NCBI GenBank assembly: GCA_021203115.1
Contig: JAJQBV010000209.1
Span: 1-5,677 of the forward strand
Source: Clostridiales bacterium
GTDB lineage: Bacteria > Bacillota > Clostridia > Lachnospirales > Lachnospiraceae
Direction: 5' to 3'
Length of the DNA: 5,677 nt
Under the pieces are notes generated by a model. It was not told where the DNA came from and ran no database searches. It was given only the letters and a program-made list of their open reading frames with translations. Below, piece after piece: positions 1 to 5,677 of the stretch. Position 1 is the first letter of the stretch. Each line of letters starts with the position of its first letter. The position numbers and the translations under genes are program-made.

Positions 1-95
1 CTTTTAACAGGTCTTGTTTTTGTGCTCACCTACTGGCTAGGGTGTGAACTGTAACGAAAATTTGTTGATTTTTTACTATTTTTGTTGTTTTCTCC
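1..95. other. Upstream non-coding region, T-rich toward its end
   Basis: No start codon with a ribosome binding site, no recognisable protein fragment and no clear hairpin terminator are visible here. From about base 57 the plus strand becomes very AT-rich with repeated TTGTT words. It ends directly at the -35 element of the next gene, so it could act as an UP-like element for RNA polymerase; that role is inferred. The end of whatever gene lies to the left is not recognisable. Confidence 0.5.
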
Positions 96-124
96 TTGCA
101 AAAGAATGCAATCTGCGTTAGGAT
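96..124 (+). promoter_or_regulatory. Sigma-A-type promoter of the NlpC/P60 gene
   Basis: TTGCAA at 96-101 (5 of 6 to TTGACA) is followed by a 17-base spacer and TAGGAT at 119-124 (4 of 6 to TATAAT). An AT-rich tract lies just upstream. Transcription should start near base 131, giving a leader of about 40 bases before the ATG at 171. Because this promoter covers bases 96-124, an in-frame TTG at 96 cannot be the translation start. Called by consensus match only. Confidence 0.65.
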
Positions 125-160
125 AAAAATAGTCACCCGTAAAACGCGGTATATTTGCAG

Positions 161-165
161 AGGAG
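161..165 (+). promoter_or_regulatory. Ribosome binding site deciding the start at 171
   Basis: AGGAG at 161-165, within AGAGGAG at 159-165, lies 5 bases before the ATG at 171. It fixes the start there rather than at the in-frame TTG 75 bases upstream. Confidence 0.8.
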
Positions 166-170
166 AAAGA

Positions 171-1466
171 ATGAAGCATTACAGACGGTGGGGGAGACAG
201 GCGGCAACGCTGCTGACGGCGGTCAGCCTGATTCTGACGGGGAGCATGCAGGCAGGTGCGACGACGCTGAGCAACGCAGAGGCGGAGAAAGCACAGGCTC
301 AGGAGGACCTAGATGATGTAAACGACCGGATTTCCGATATTCAGAGCCAGCAGAGCAGCCTGCAGGCGCAGATTGATGCGCTGGATTCCGAACTGGTTAC
401 GACTATCGCGAATATTTCCATTCTCGAGGATGAGATTACGGACAAGCAGGCGGAGCTGGCGCAGGCCAACGAAGACCTGATTGATGCGCAGGAGACAGAA
501 GCGGAACAGTATGCGTCGATGAAAGAGCGTATTACTTATATGTATGTGAACGGTGAGGATATCTCTCTTTTTAATGCGCTGCTCGGAGCGACCAGTTTTG
601 CGGATGCGTTAAACCGGGTGCAGATGTGTTCGTCGGTATACAACTTCGACAGACAGATGCTGATAGAGTATCAGGAGACTGTGGCTCTGATTGAGGAACT
701 GATCGAGGAGATCGCGGAGGAGGAAGCGGCTCTGCAGGATCAGCAGGCGGAGCTGGAGACGCAGCAGGCTTCATTGAATGCGATGATCGCTGAGAAGAGC
801 GCCGAGATGGATGATTTTGATACGATGCTGGCTTCGGCGCAGGCATTGGCGGAGGAGTACAAGGCTACGATACAGGAGCAGTCGGCCGTGATCGCGCAGG
901 AGGTGGCGGCGCAGCAGGCGGCAGCAGCCGCAGCGGCGGAGGCCGCGGCACAGCAAAGTAGCTCGTCGACGACTGTGACAACGACGACCTCCGCGGAAAC
1001 GACAGCCTCTACGGAAACGACGGCGACCGGTTCGGGCAGCACAGGTAATTCCGACAGTACGGGCAACTCTGACAGCACGAGCAGTTCCGGAAGTACAAGC
1101 AGTTCGTCCTCAACCGCCAGCGGTTCCGGACAGGCGGTGGCAGACTATGCCTGCCAGTTTGTCGGCAATTCGTATGTGTGGGGCGGTACAAGTCTGACGA
1201 ACGGTGCGGATTGCTCCGGGTTTATCAAATCAGTGTATGCGCATTTTGGCGTTTCCCTTCCGCACTCATCCTATTCGCTCCGTACAGTGGGGTATGCGGT
1301 ATCTGCGTCCGACCTACAGCCGGGAGATATCATCTGCTATGAGGGCCATTGTGCGATCTACATAGGCGGCGGGGCGATTGTTCACGCTGCCAGCGAGGCA
1401 TCCGGGATCAAGATTACCTACAACTATGCATATCGGACCGTGGTTGCGATCCGCCGAATCTTCTGA
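171..1466 (+). CDS. Secreted CwlO/PcsB-like coiled-coil NlpC/P60 peptidoglycan endopeptidase
   Basis: A 431-residue exported cell-wall hydrolase, expected to cut peptide stems of peptidoglycan outside the membrane. Residues 1-30 form a Sec signal peptide: basic start (RRWGR), hydrophobic core at 11-24, and an A-G-A cleavage site near residue 30. Residues 33-250 are rich in Glu, Gln and Ala in heptad-like patterns, a long coiled coil like that of CwlO/PcsB proteins, where this part is regulatory and in some species contacts FtsEX. An Ala-rich stretch leads to a Ser/Thr/Gly linker at 263-320. The NlpC/P60 domain is 321-431, with catalytic Cys348 in DCSGF, His393 in GHCAIYIG, and His405 in IVHAAS as the likely third residue. 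All catalytic positions are present, so it should be active. The start at 171 has a ribosome binding site and signal peptide directly after it. The gene appears monocistronic between its own promoter and terminator. The family is firm; the exact bond cut and the partner are inferred. Confidence 0.93.
   Translation: MKHYRRWGRQAATLLTAVSLILTGSMQAGATTLSNAEAEKAQAQEDLDDVNDRISDIQSQQSSLQAQIDALDSELVTTIANISILEDEITDKQAELAQANEDLIDAQETEAEQYASMKERITYMYVNGEDISLFNALLGATSFADALNRVQMCSSVYNFDRQMLIEYQETVALIEELIEEIAEEEAALQDQQAELETQQASLNAMIAEKSAEMDDFDTMLASAQALAEEYKATIQEQSAVIAQEVAAQQAAAAAAAEAAAQQSSSSTTVTTTTSAETTASTETTATGSGSTGNSDSTGNSDSTSSSGSTSSSSSTASGSGQAVADYACQFVGNSYVWGGTSLTNGADCSGFIKSVYAHFGVSLPHSSYSLRTVGYAVSASDLQPGDIICYEGHCAIYIGGGAIVHAASEASGIKITYNYAYRTVVAIRRIF
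1038..1073 (+). repeat. Two-copy in-frame hexapeptide repeat (STGNSD) in the linker
   Basis: Two consecutive 18-base units, 1038-1055 and 1056-1073, encode the same six residues, S-T-G-N-S-D. Five of the six codon pairs differ, each only at the third base. The repeat is exact in protein but degenerate in DNA. It lies in the flexible Ser/Thr linker before the NlpC/P60 domain. Confidence 0.85.
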
Positions 1467-1489
1467 TGCTGCATCATGTATAAGAAATG

Positions 1490-1525
1490 AAATCCGCCGG
1501 GTATCTTTGCCCCGGCGGATTTTTT
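1490..1525. terminator. Intrinsic terminator between convergent genes, probably bidirectional
   Basis: AATCCGCCGGG (1491-1501) pairs perfectly with CCCGGCGGATT (1511-1521); A1490 and T1522 extend the stem to 12 bp. The loop is 9 bases. A T tract through 1525 completes a strong plus-strand terminator 24 bases after the endopeptidase stop. Read on the minus strand, the stem is followed by a U-rich but interrupted tract (TTTCATTTCTTA), so it can plausibly also end the minus-strand operon whose last stop codon is at 1533-1535. The second direction is weaker. Confidence 0.9.
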
Positions 1526-1532
1526 GAAAACA

Positions 1533-2372
1533 TTATTTTTCGGTTAATCGGATTCCCCTCTCGGTGAATTCGATTTTTCTTTCTTTGTACAGATGGCCGA
1601 CGGCCCGCTTGAATGCTGCTTTGCTCATATGAGCTTCACGCTTTATAATCTCCGGCGATGCTTTGTCGTTGAAGGGGAGTACGCCGCCGTACTCTGTGAT
1701 GAGCTGAAGGATCTGTTCGGCGTCAGCGTCCATCTGTAAATATGCCTTCTCGCGGATGGTGAGATCCAGCTTGCCGTCTGCCTTGACATTGCTGACCGTG
1801 GCGGAGATTTTGCCCCCGATTTTCAGCGCCGTTGTATTCTCATGTCCGGGGATCATTGCGGAATAGCAGTCGTCCACCGCCACGAATGTGCCGAAATCCC
1901 GGCTGAACTCGTAGACGCGTCCGCTGACCCGGTCTCCTTTTTGGTAAGGGGAGTCTGTCCGTAGCAGATGATAGAGTCCTTTCATGGTGGCACAGAGACG
2001 GTCGCTTTTGTCTATGTAGAGGGTAACCAGAATCTTGCTCCCCTCCCGCACATTGCCGAGCTGTTCTTTATATGGAAGAAACAGATCCTTTTCCAGACCC
2101 CAGTCCAGAAATGCGCCGATGCGGGTGACCTGGGCGACCTTAAGCAACGCGATGCCGCAGATGGTCAGGCGAGGCTCCCTTGTGGTTGCAATCAGCCGGT
2201 CTGAGGAATCCTTGTAGAGGAAGACCTCCAGCCGGTCTCCCGGACGGGTGCCGGCGGGAACCTGTTTGGCTGGGAGAAGGACTCGCTGGTCATCCCCCGC
2301 GTGCTCCGCCAGATAGATGCCGAAATCTACGGTTTTCACTACGGTTAATATTTGTTTTTCACCTAATTTCAT
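1533..2372 (-). CDS. cvfB: CvfB/YitL-type S1-domain RNA-binding protein
   Basis: A 279-residue cytoplasmic protein matching the CvfB (YitL) family of Firmicutes, which bind RNA and in Staphylococcus aureus affect virulence gene expression. Visible architecture: three S1/OB-type beta-barrel units at about 1-65, 68-130 and 143-208, then a C-terminal winged-helix-like unit at about 215-279. The second unit contains VTRIGAFLDWGLEKDLFLP and the third GRVYEFSRDFGTFVAV, typical S1 strands. The usual family length is about 280-300, so it appears complete. The ATG at 2372 is chosen because GGAG lies 7 bases upstream (2380-2383) and the protein then begins with the family-like MKLGEKQ. A TTG 30 bases further upstream would overlap the previous gene and add a basic tail with no better ribosome site. 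It lies 16 bases after the YigZ-family gene, so it is almost certainly co-transcribed with it. Its RNA targets here are unknown. Confidence 0.9.
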   Translation of the reverse strand: MKLGEKQILTVVKTVDFGIYLAEHAGDDQRVLLPAKQVPAGTRPGDRLEVFLYKDSSDRLIATTREPRLTICGIALLKVAQVTRIGAFLDWGLEKDLFLPYKEQLGNVREGSKILVTLYIDKSDRLCATMKGLYHLLRTDSPYQKGDRVSGRVYEFSRDFGTFVAVDDCYSAMIPGHENTTALKIGGKISATVSNVKADGKLDLTIREKAYLQMDADAEQILQLITEYGGVLPFNDKASPEIIKREAHMSKAAFKRAVGHLYKERKIEFTERGIRLTEK

Positions 2373-2379
2373 ATGGTTT

Positions 2380-2383
2380 CTCC
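2380..2383 (-). promoter_or_regulatory. Ribosome binding site for the S1-domain gene
   Basis: On the minus strand GGAG sits 7 bases before the ATG at 2372, in the 16-base gap after the stop codon of the upstream gene (2389-2391). It decides between this start and the overlapping TTG at 2402, and no separate promoter fits in the gap. Confidence 0.75.
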
Positions 2384-2388
2384 GTTTC

Positions 2389-3042
2389 TTATTTCTCGTC
2401 AAAAATCAGGATGCCGCTGTCCGTTGCGGCAAACTCCGCCTTCTTGCCGGTCAGAATCCGGGCTTTTGCACCGGTGGTTTCTGTGACAGATTCGGTAAAC
2501 CGGGCAACCTCCGTAACAGGGAGGATTACATCGATTTCCACGGTATCCGTATAGCGGCTGTCCAGCACGGCGGTATTCTGCGTGGCCATGAGAAACTGCA
2601 GCTTCCCGACGCCGCTGTAGTCAGTGAAGACGGTCAGTCGCTGCCCTTCCTGCCGCTCAATGACGGTACAGTGAGCGAGTCCCTCTTTTGCGGCAGACTG
2701 ATAGGCGCGGACAAGGCCGCCGGTACCGAGGAGTGTCCCTCCGAAATAGCGTGTGACGACGATGATGCAGTTGCGGATCTCCTCTCCGGAGAGCACGGAA
2801 AGAATCGGCCTCCCCGCAGTGCCGCCCGGCTCCCCGTCGTCACTGCAGCGCTGCAGCTCACCCCGGCTGCCGACTGTGTAGGCATAGCAATTGTGGCGTG
2901 CATCCCAGAACTCTTTCCGTATGGCGGCGATGATATCCAGCGCCTCGGTCTCCGCGGAGACGGGCCGGACCGTGGCGATAAAGCAGGATTTTTTCTCCTC
3001 AATCTCGCCCCGGCCGCCGGTAAGGACTGTCTTATATGGCAT
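2389..3042 (-). CDS. yigZ: YigZ/IMPACT (UPF0029) family protein
   Basis: A 217-residue cytoplasmic protein of the YigZ/YvyE/IMPACT family. The N-terminal UPF0029 domain (about 10-125) carries the family signatures: DARHNCYAY at 47-55, SDDGEPGGTAGRPIL at 67-81, and VVTRYFGGTLLGTGGLVRAY at 95-114. The C-terminal part (about 137-205) matches the smaller DUF1949-type ferredoxin-like domain. Bacterial family members are near 200-220 residues, so this one is full length. The biochemical role is not settled; eukaryotic IMPACT relatives modulate GCN2 and translation, and that should not be transferred directly. The ATG at 3042 is chosen because AAAGGAG lies 8 bases upstream and the protein starts with a typical short MPYKTVL lead-in. 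The in-frame ATG at 3075 falls inside the -10 box and would lie upstream of the predicted transcript start. It is the first gene of a two-gene operon with the S1-domain gene and is divergent from the PBP gene. Confidence 0.93.
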   Translation of the reverse strand: MPYKTVLTGGRGEIEEKKSCFIATVRPVSAETEALDIIAAIRKEFWDARHNCYAYTVGSRGELQRCSDDGEPGGTAGRPILSVLSGEEIRNCIIVVTRYFGGTLLGTGGLVRAYQSAAKEGLAHCTVIERQEGQRLTVFTDYSGVGKLQFLMATQNTAVLDSRYTDTVEIDVILPVTEVARFTESVTETTGAKARILTGKKAEFAATDSGILIFDEK

Positions 3043-3050
3043 AGATGGAG

Positions 3051-3057
3051 CTCCTTT
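3051..3057 (-). promoter_or_regulatory. Ribosome binding site deciding the YigZ-family start
   Basis: On the minus strand AAAGGAG sits 8 bases before the ATG at 3042. The upstream in-frame ATG at 3075 has no such site and overlaps the promoter. Confidence 0.85.
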
Positions 3058-3068
3058 TCTGGCTTTGC

Positions 3069-3097
3069 TTGCCATTATAACACATTAATGATAAAAT
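3069..3097 (+). promoter_or_regulatory. Promoter of the class A PBP gene
   Basis: TTGCCA at 3069-3074 (5 of 6), a 17-base spacer and TAAAAT at 3092-3097 (5 of 6). The transcript should start near 3104, giving a leader of about 51 bases before the ATG at 3155. Both hexamers overlap those of the opposing promoter by one base. Confidence 0.65.
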
Positions 3098-3102
3098 GGA
3101 AA
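3074..3102 (-). promoter_or_regulatory. Promoter of the yigZ-cvfB operon
   Basis: On the minus strand a perfect TATAAT (complement of 3074-3079), preceded by TGT, forms an extended -10. After a 17-base spacer the -35 is TTTCCA (complement of 3097-3102, 4 of 6). The transcript should start near 3067, leaving a leader of about 25 bases. It occupies the same DNA as the PBP promoter on the other strand. Confidence 0.75.
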
Positions 3103-3103
3103 T

Positions 3104-3143
3104 GACAGGTTTGTCCGGGGAGTTGATACATGACAAAGTGTCA
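3104..3143 (+). repeat. Two small inverted repeats in the PBP leader
   Basis: GACA (3104-3107) pairs with TGTC (3112-3115) over a 4-base loop, and TGACA (3131-3135) pairs with TGTCA (3139-3143) over a 3-base loop. The second stem ends on the first base of the Shine-Dalgarno sequence. The two could be DNA operator half-sites or RNA hairpins in the leader. The stems are short, so function is uncertain. Confidence 0.4.
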
Positions 3144-3148
3144 GGAGG
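3143..3148 (+). promoter_or_regulatory. Ribosome binding site of the PBP gene
   Basis: A perfect AGGAGG lies 6 bases before the ATG at 3155. It selects this start over a later in-frame ATG at codon 16. Its first base closes the small TGACA/TGTCA stem. Confidence 0.85.
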
Positions 3149-3154
3149 TTGGCT

Positions 3155-5677
3155 ATGAATTACGGAAGGAACGGCATCGACCGGCAGCGGAGTGTGCTTA
3201 TGCCGAGAGGGCGCTGGATTCGCAACAGGATAAAGGTTATTTTACTTGTGCTGATCACGGTGCTTGCGATCGGAGGGGCAGGATACGGGGGGTATACCGT
3301 ATACGGAATGGTGATGGATCTCATCGAGGAGGCTCCGGATATCAGCACCATTGACGCGACGCCCACCGGCTATCTGTCCGTGGTCTATGATACGGAGGGG
3401 AATGTCACGGCACAGCTGGTGGCCAGCGGTTCCAACCGCGTATATGTGACATTGGATGAGATCCCGGAGGATTTGCAGCATGCTTTTGTAGCCATCGAAG
3501 ATGAGCGGTTTTATGAACATAACGGGATTGACCTGAAGGGGATTTTTCGCGCAGCGGTGGTCGGTGTCACCAGCGGAACATTCAGCGAGGGTGCCAGCAC
3601 GATCACCCAGCAGCTGCTGAAGAATAATGTTTTTGACGACTGGACCTCTGAGACGACGATGAAGGATCGCCTGACGCGAAAGATTCAGGAGCAGTATCTG
3701 GCACTCGAGTTGGAGAGGGAAGTATCCAAGGACTGGATCATGGAGAATTATCTGAACACGATCAACCTGGGACAGAACACTCTCGGCGTTCAGGCGGCAG
3801 CCACCCGGTATTTCGGAAAGGATGTCTCTGAGCTGACGTTGTCGGAGTGTGCGGTGATCGCTGCCATCACGCAGAATCCTTCTGCATACAATCCGATCAC
3901 CTATCCGGAGTCCAACAATGAGAGGCGGCTGAAGGTTCTCTCAAATATGAAGGAACAGGGGTACATTACCGCGGCGGAATACGAGGAGGCTGTTGCGGAT
4001 GATGTGTATTCCAGAATCAGTGAACACAATACAACGTATGAGAGTAATGTTTCCAATATTACATCCTATTTTGTAGATGCTCTGACGGAACAGGTGATCG
4101 AGGATCTGCAGTCAGAGCTCGGCTACACCGAGGCGGAGGCATACAAAGCGCTTTACAGCGGAGGATTGACTATTTATTCCACACAGGATCCGGAGATCCA
4201 GGAGATCTGTGACGAGACAATCAATGATGAGTCCAATTACGATATTGAGACACAGGTGTCGTTTTCTTATGCGCTGACAATCCAGATGGACGACGGGTCG
4301 CTGGAGAATTACAATGAACAGACGATGCTGACCTGGCTGAAGGAGGAACAGGGAAAAGAAACGCTGAATTTCGGCAGCGAGGAGGAAGCAACAGAAGCGA
4401 TCAACGCATATCGTGAGGCACTTGTGGCGGAAGGAGGGACGGTGATCGGCGAGAATCTTACCTTCACGGTTCAGCCGCAGGCATCCATGACTGTCATCGA
4501 CCAGAGTACCGGTGAAGTGAAGGCATTAGTCGGCGGGCACGGAGAGAAAACAGCCAGCCTGACGTTAAACCGCGCCTCGGATACAACGATGCAGCCCGGA
4601 TCTACCTTCAAGATTCTGACGACTTACGCTCCGGCACTGGAGGAGGGCGTTGTGAGTCTGGCGACAACGATGGTGGATGAGCCGATCACATATGCAAACG
4701 GAAAAGTTATCAAAAATGCAAACGGGAGATACCGGGGATCTACTACAATTCGGGAGGCTATCATCAATTCGATCAATGTTATTGCCATCAAGACCAGTCG
4801 GGAGGTCACGTTGGAGACCTGCTATCAGTATGCGCTTGATTTCGGGATTACGACGCTGACGGATGAGGATCTGGTGGAAGCGCTTCCGCTGGGCGGTATC
4901 ACGGACGGCGTCACGAATATGGAGCTGACGGCGGCTTACGCTGCGATTGCGAACGGCGGCGTGTACAACGAGCCGATTTTGTATACACAGATTGTCGACC
5001 ATGAGGGAAATGTGCTGATCGACCGTACACCTGAATCACACCGGGTGATTCAGGAGACCACCGCATGGTTGTTGACCTCCGCCATGGAGGATGTGGTATC
5101 CTCCGGAACCGGAACGGCGGCGGGCTTCTCCGGCATGTCCATCGCGGGCAAGACCGGCACGACATCATCCACACGGGCGTCATGGTTTGTCGGCTATACT
5201 CCGTACTATACCTGTGCAGTGTGGGGTGGCTATGACGATAATTCCACGCTGGAATCCACAACATTTACTAAGAAACTCTGGAAAAGCGCGATGTCCGAGC
5301 TCCATGAGGGCCTTGAGGATATCGGTTTTGAACGACCGGAGGGCATCACGACCTGCACGATCTGCAATGACACCGGCCTTCTGGCCTCGGATACGTGTAC
5401 ATCGGTTCGCACGGAGTATTTTGCCTCGGAGAATGCGCCGAAATCAGTCTGTTCAGCACATGTGACGGCGCAGATCTGTACGGTATCCGGAAAACTGGCA
5501 AACGAATACTGCCCGGCGGAGACAGTGGAGACGCGTTCCTATCTGGCGGATGACACGGATCCGGAGACTATGATGCCCACGGAGGTCTGCGATGTTCACT
5601 CGGCTCCGGCAGAGGTGATCGAGAGCCAGGAGGTGGATACCGGAGATGCTATCACGGGAGACGCCGGCACGGCGAAT
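3155..5677 (+). CDS. Class A penicillin-binding protein (GT51 glycosyltransferase plus transpeptidase), 3' end missing
   Basis: A membrane-anchored bifunctional peptidoglycan synthase: it polymerises lipid II into glycan strands and crosslinks their peptides outside the membrane. 841 codons are visible with no stop, so the gene continues past the window. A short basic cytoplasmic tail precedes one membrane helix at about 28-50. The GT51 domain follows, with catalytic Glu115 in EDERFYEHNGID, GASTITQQLLKN at 146-157, RKIQE at 175-179, and a fourth motif including ENYLNTINLG. The transpeptidase domain (about 443-710) has nucleophile Ser483 in STFK (Lys486), SIN at 539-541, and KTGT at 666-669. 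All active-site motifs are intact. About 100 residues (338-443) separate the end of the GT part from the transpeptidase, more than in compact class A PBPs. The tail from 734 is rich in Cys and His and carries a duplicated module. The start is set by AGGAGG. The gene is divergent from yigZ-cvfB and shares their promoter region. It is PBP1A/PonA-like, but I do not assign a specific paralogue. Confidence 0.95.
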   Translation, partial: MNYGRNGIDRQRSVLMPRGRWIRNRIKVILLVLITVLAIGGAGYGGYTVYGMVMDLIEEAPDISTIDATPTGYLSVVYDTEGNVTAQLVASGSNRVYVTLDEIPEDLQHAFVAIEDERFYEHNGIDLKGIFRAAVVGVTSGTFSEGASTITQQLLKNNVFDDWTSETTMKDRLTRKIQEQYLALELEREVSKDWIMENYLNTINLGQNTLGVQAAATRYFGKDVSELTLSECAVIAAITQNPSAYNPITYPESNNERRLKVLSNMKEQGYITAAEYEEAVADDVYSRISEHNTTYESNVSNITSYFVDALTEQVIEDLQSELGYTEAEAYKALYSGGLTIYSTQDPEIQEICDETINDESNYDIETQVSFSYALTIQMDDGSLENYNEQTMLTWLKEEQGKETLNFGSEEEATEAINAYREALVAEGGTVIGENLTFTVQPQASMTVIDQSTGEVKALVGGHGEKTASLTLNRASDTTMQPGSTFKILTTYAPALEEGVVSLATTMVDEPITYANGKVIKNANGRYRGSTTIREAIINSINVIAIKTSREVTLETCYQYALDFGITTLTDEDLVEALPLGGITDGVTNMELTAAYAAIANGGVYNEPILYTQIVDHEGNVLIDRTPESHRVIQETTAWLLTSAMEDVVSSGTGTAAGFSGMSIAGKTGTTSSTRASWFVGYTPYYTCAVWGGYDDNSTLESTTFTKKLWKSAMSELHEGLEDIGFERPEGITTCTICNDTGLLASDTCTSVRTEYFASENAPKSVCSAHVTAQICTVSGKLANEYCPAETVETRSYLADDTDPETMMPTEVCDVHSAPAEVIESQEVDTGDAITGDAGTAN
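5363..5599 (+). repeat. Duplicated Cys/His module in the PBP C-terminal tail
   Basis: Residues 737-769 and 775-815 each follow the pattern C-x2-[ST]-G-x-L-A-x3-C ... C-x2-H. Copy 1 has C737, C748, C766 and H769; copy 2 has C775, C786, C812 and H815. The first interval is 10 residues in both, the second 17 and 25. An extra Cys734 precedes copy 1. The unit is seen directly; disulfides or metal binding are possible roles but are inferred. Confidence 0.75.

Larger units (their letters stand above)
3069..3102. repeat. 34-bp imperfect dyad containing both divergent promoters
   Basis: Pairing base 3069 with 3102 and moving inward, 11 of 17 pairs are complementary. The best arm is CCATT at 3072-3076 against AATGG at 3095-3099, with TA/TA and CA/TG pairs further in. 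The symmetry partly follows from two promoters of identical geometry facing each other, but CCATT/AATGG matches extend it beyond the shared hexamer bases. It may also be a protein-binding site; that is inference. Confidence 0.6.

Noticed and set aside
50..66. Possible WalR-type site (TGTAAC followed by a second half) upstream of the CwlO-like gene
   Set aside because: The first half, TGTAAC at 50-55, fits TGTWAH, but the second half at the required spacing (TTTGTT) matches only 3 of 6. Control of cwlO-like genes by WalR is known in Bacillus, but the site here is too weak to call.
183..206. Twin-arginine (Tat) signal in the endopeptidase leader
   Set aside because: RR is present at residues 5-6, but the surrounding residues (Y-R-R-W-G-R) lack the S/T-R-R-x-F-L-K pattern; an ordinary Sec signal peptide explains it better.
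571..1191. Several minus-strand open frames opposite the endopeptidase gene
   Set aside because: Their low-complexity Ala/Val/Ser/Cys translations mirror the repetitive coiled-coil and linker codons of the plus strand; no start signals are seen.
2317..3105. Long plus-strand open frame (262 codons) antisense to the two minus-strand genes
   Set aside because: It overlaps two conserved protein families on the other strand, has no convincing ribosome binding site, and its translation resembles no known protein. It is a shadow of the real genes.
3120..3145. BlaI/MecI-type operator in front of the PBP gene
   Set aside because: The dyads here are TGACA/TGTCA, without the TACA/TGTA half-sites expected, and no blaR/mecR-like gene is in the window.
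4565..5465. Open frames on both strands inside the PBP transpeptidase region
   Set aside because: They lie out of frame with intact PBP active-site motifs, and their Arg/Ser/Pro-rich translations look like frame shadows.

Overview
The window looks like ordinary chromosomal DNA from a Gram-positive, low-to-mid-GC anaerobe of the Clostridia, most likely a gut Lachnospiraceae-type bacterium. This is inferred from strong AGGAGG-type ribosome binding sites, a CwlO-like secreted NlpC/P60 protein, a Firmicutes CvfB/YitL-type RNA-binding protein, and a class A penicillin-binding protein with a Cys/His-rich C-terminal tail. No phage, transposon, plasmid, CRISPR, tRNA or rRNA signature was seen.

Layout from left to right. 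Bases 1-95 hold no recognisable gene and end in a T-rich tract. A consensus-like promoter (96-124) drives a secreted peptidoglycan endopeptidase (171-1466, +) with a signal peptide, a long coiled coil, a Ser/Thr linker and a catalytic NlpC/P60 domain. A strong hairpin terminator (1490-1525) separates it from a convergent minus-strand pair: a YigZ/IMPACT-family protein (3042-2389) and, 16 bases further on, a CvfB-like S1-domain RNA-binding protein (2372-1533). Their promoter lies at about 3074-3102. Divergently, a class A bifunctional penicillin-binding protein starts at 3155 (+) and is still open at base 5677, so its 3' end is missing.

Two of the four genes act on cell-wall peptidoglycan: the PBP polymerises and crosslinks it, and the NlpC/P60 enzyme cuts stem peptides. 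The other two belong to families linked to RNA binding or translation. The most distinctive structure is the divergent control region at 3067-3154. Two promoters on opposite strands occupy the same 34 bp, the -35 of each touching the -10 of the other inside an imperfect dyad, so only one polymerase should fit at a time. Two smaller inverted repeats follow in the PBP leader. Other notable points are a duplicated Cys/His module in the PBP tail and a linker repeat in the endopeptidase that is conserved in protein but recoded in DNA. I see no clear evidence of a wholly new biological system.
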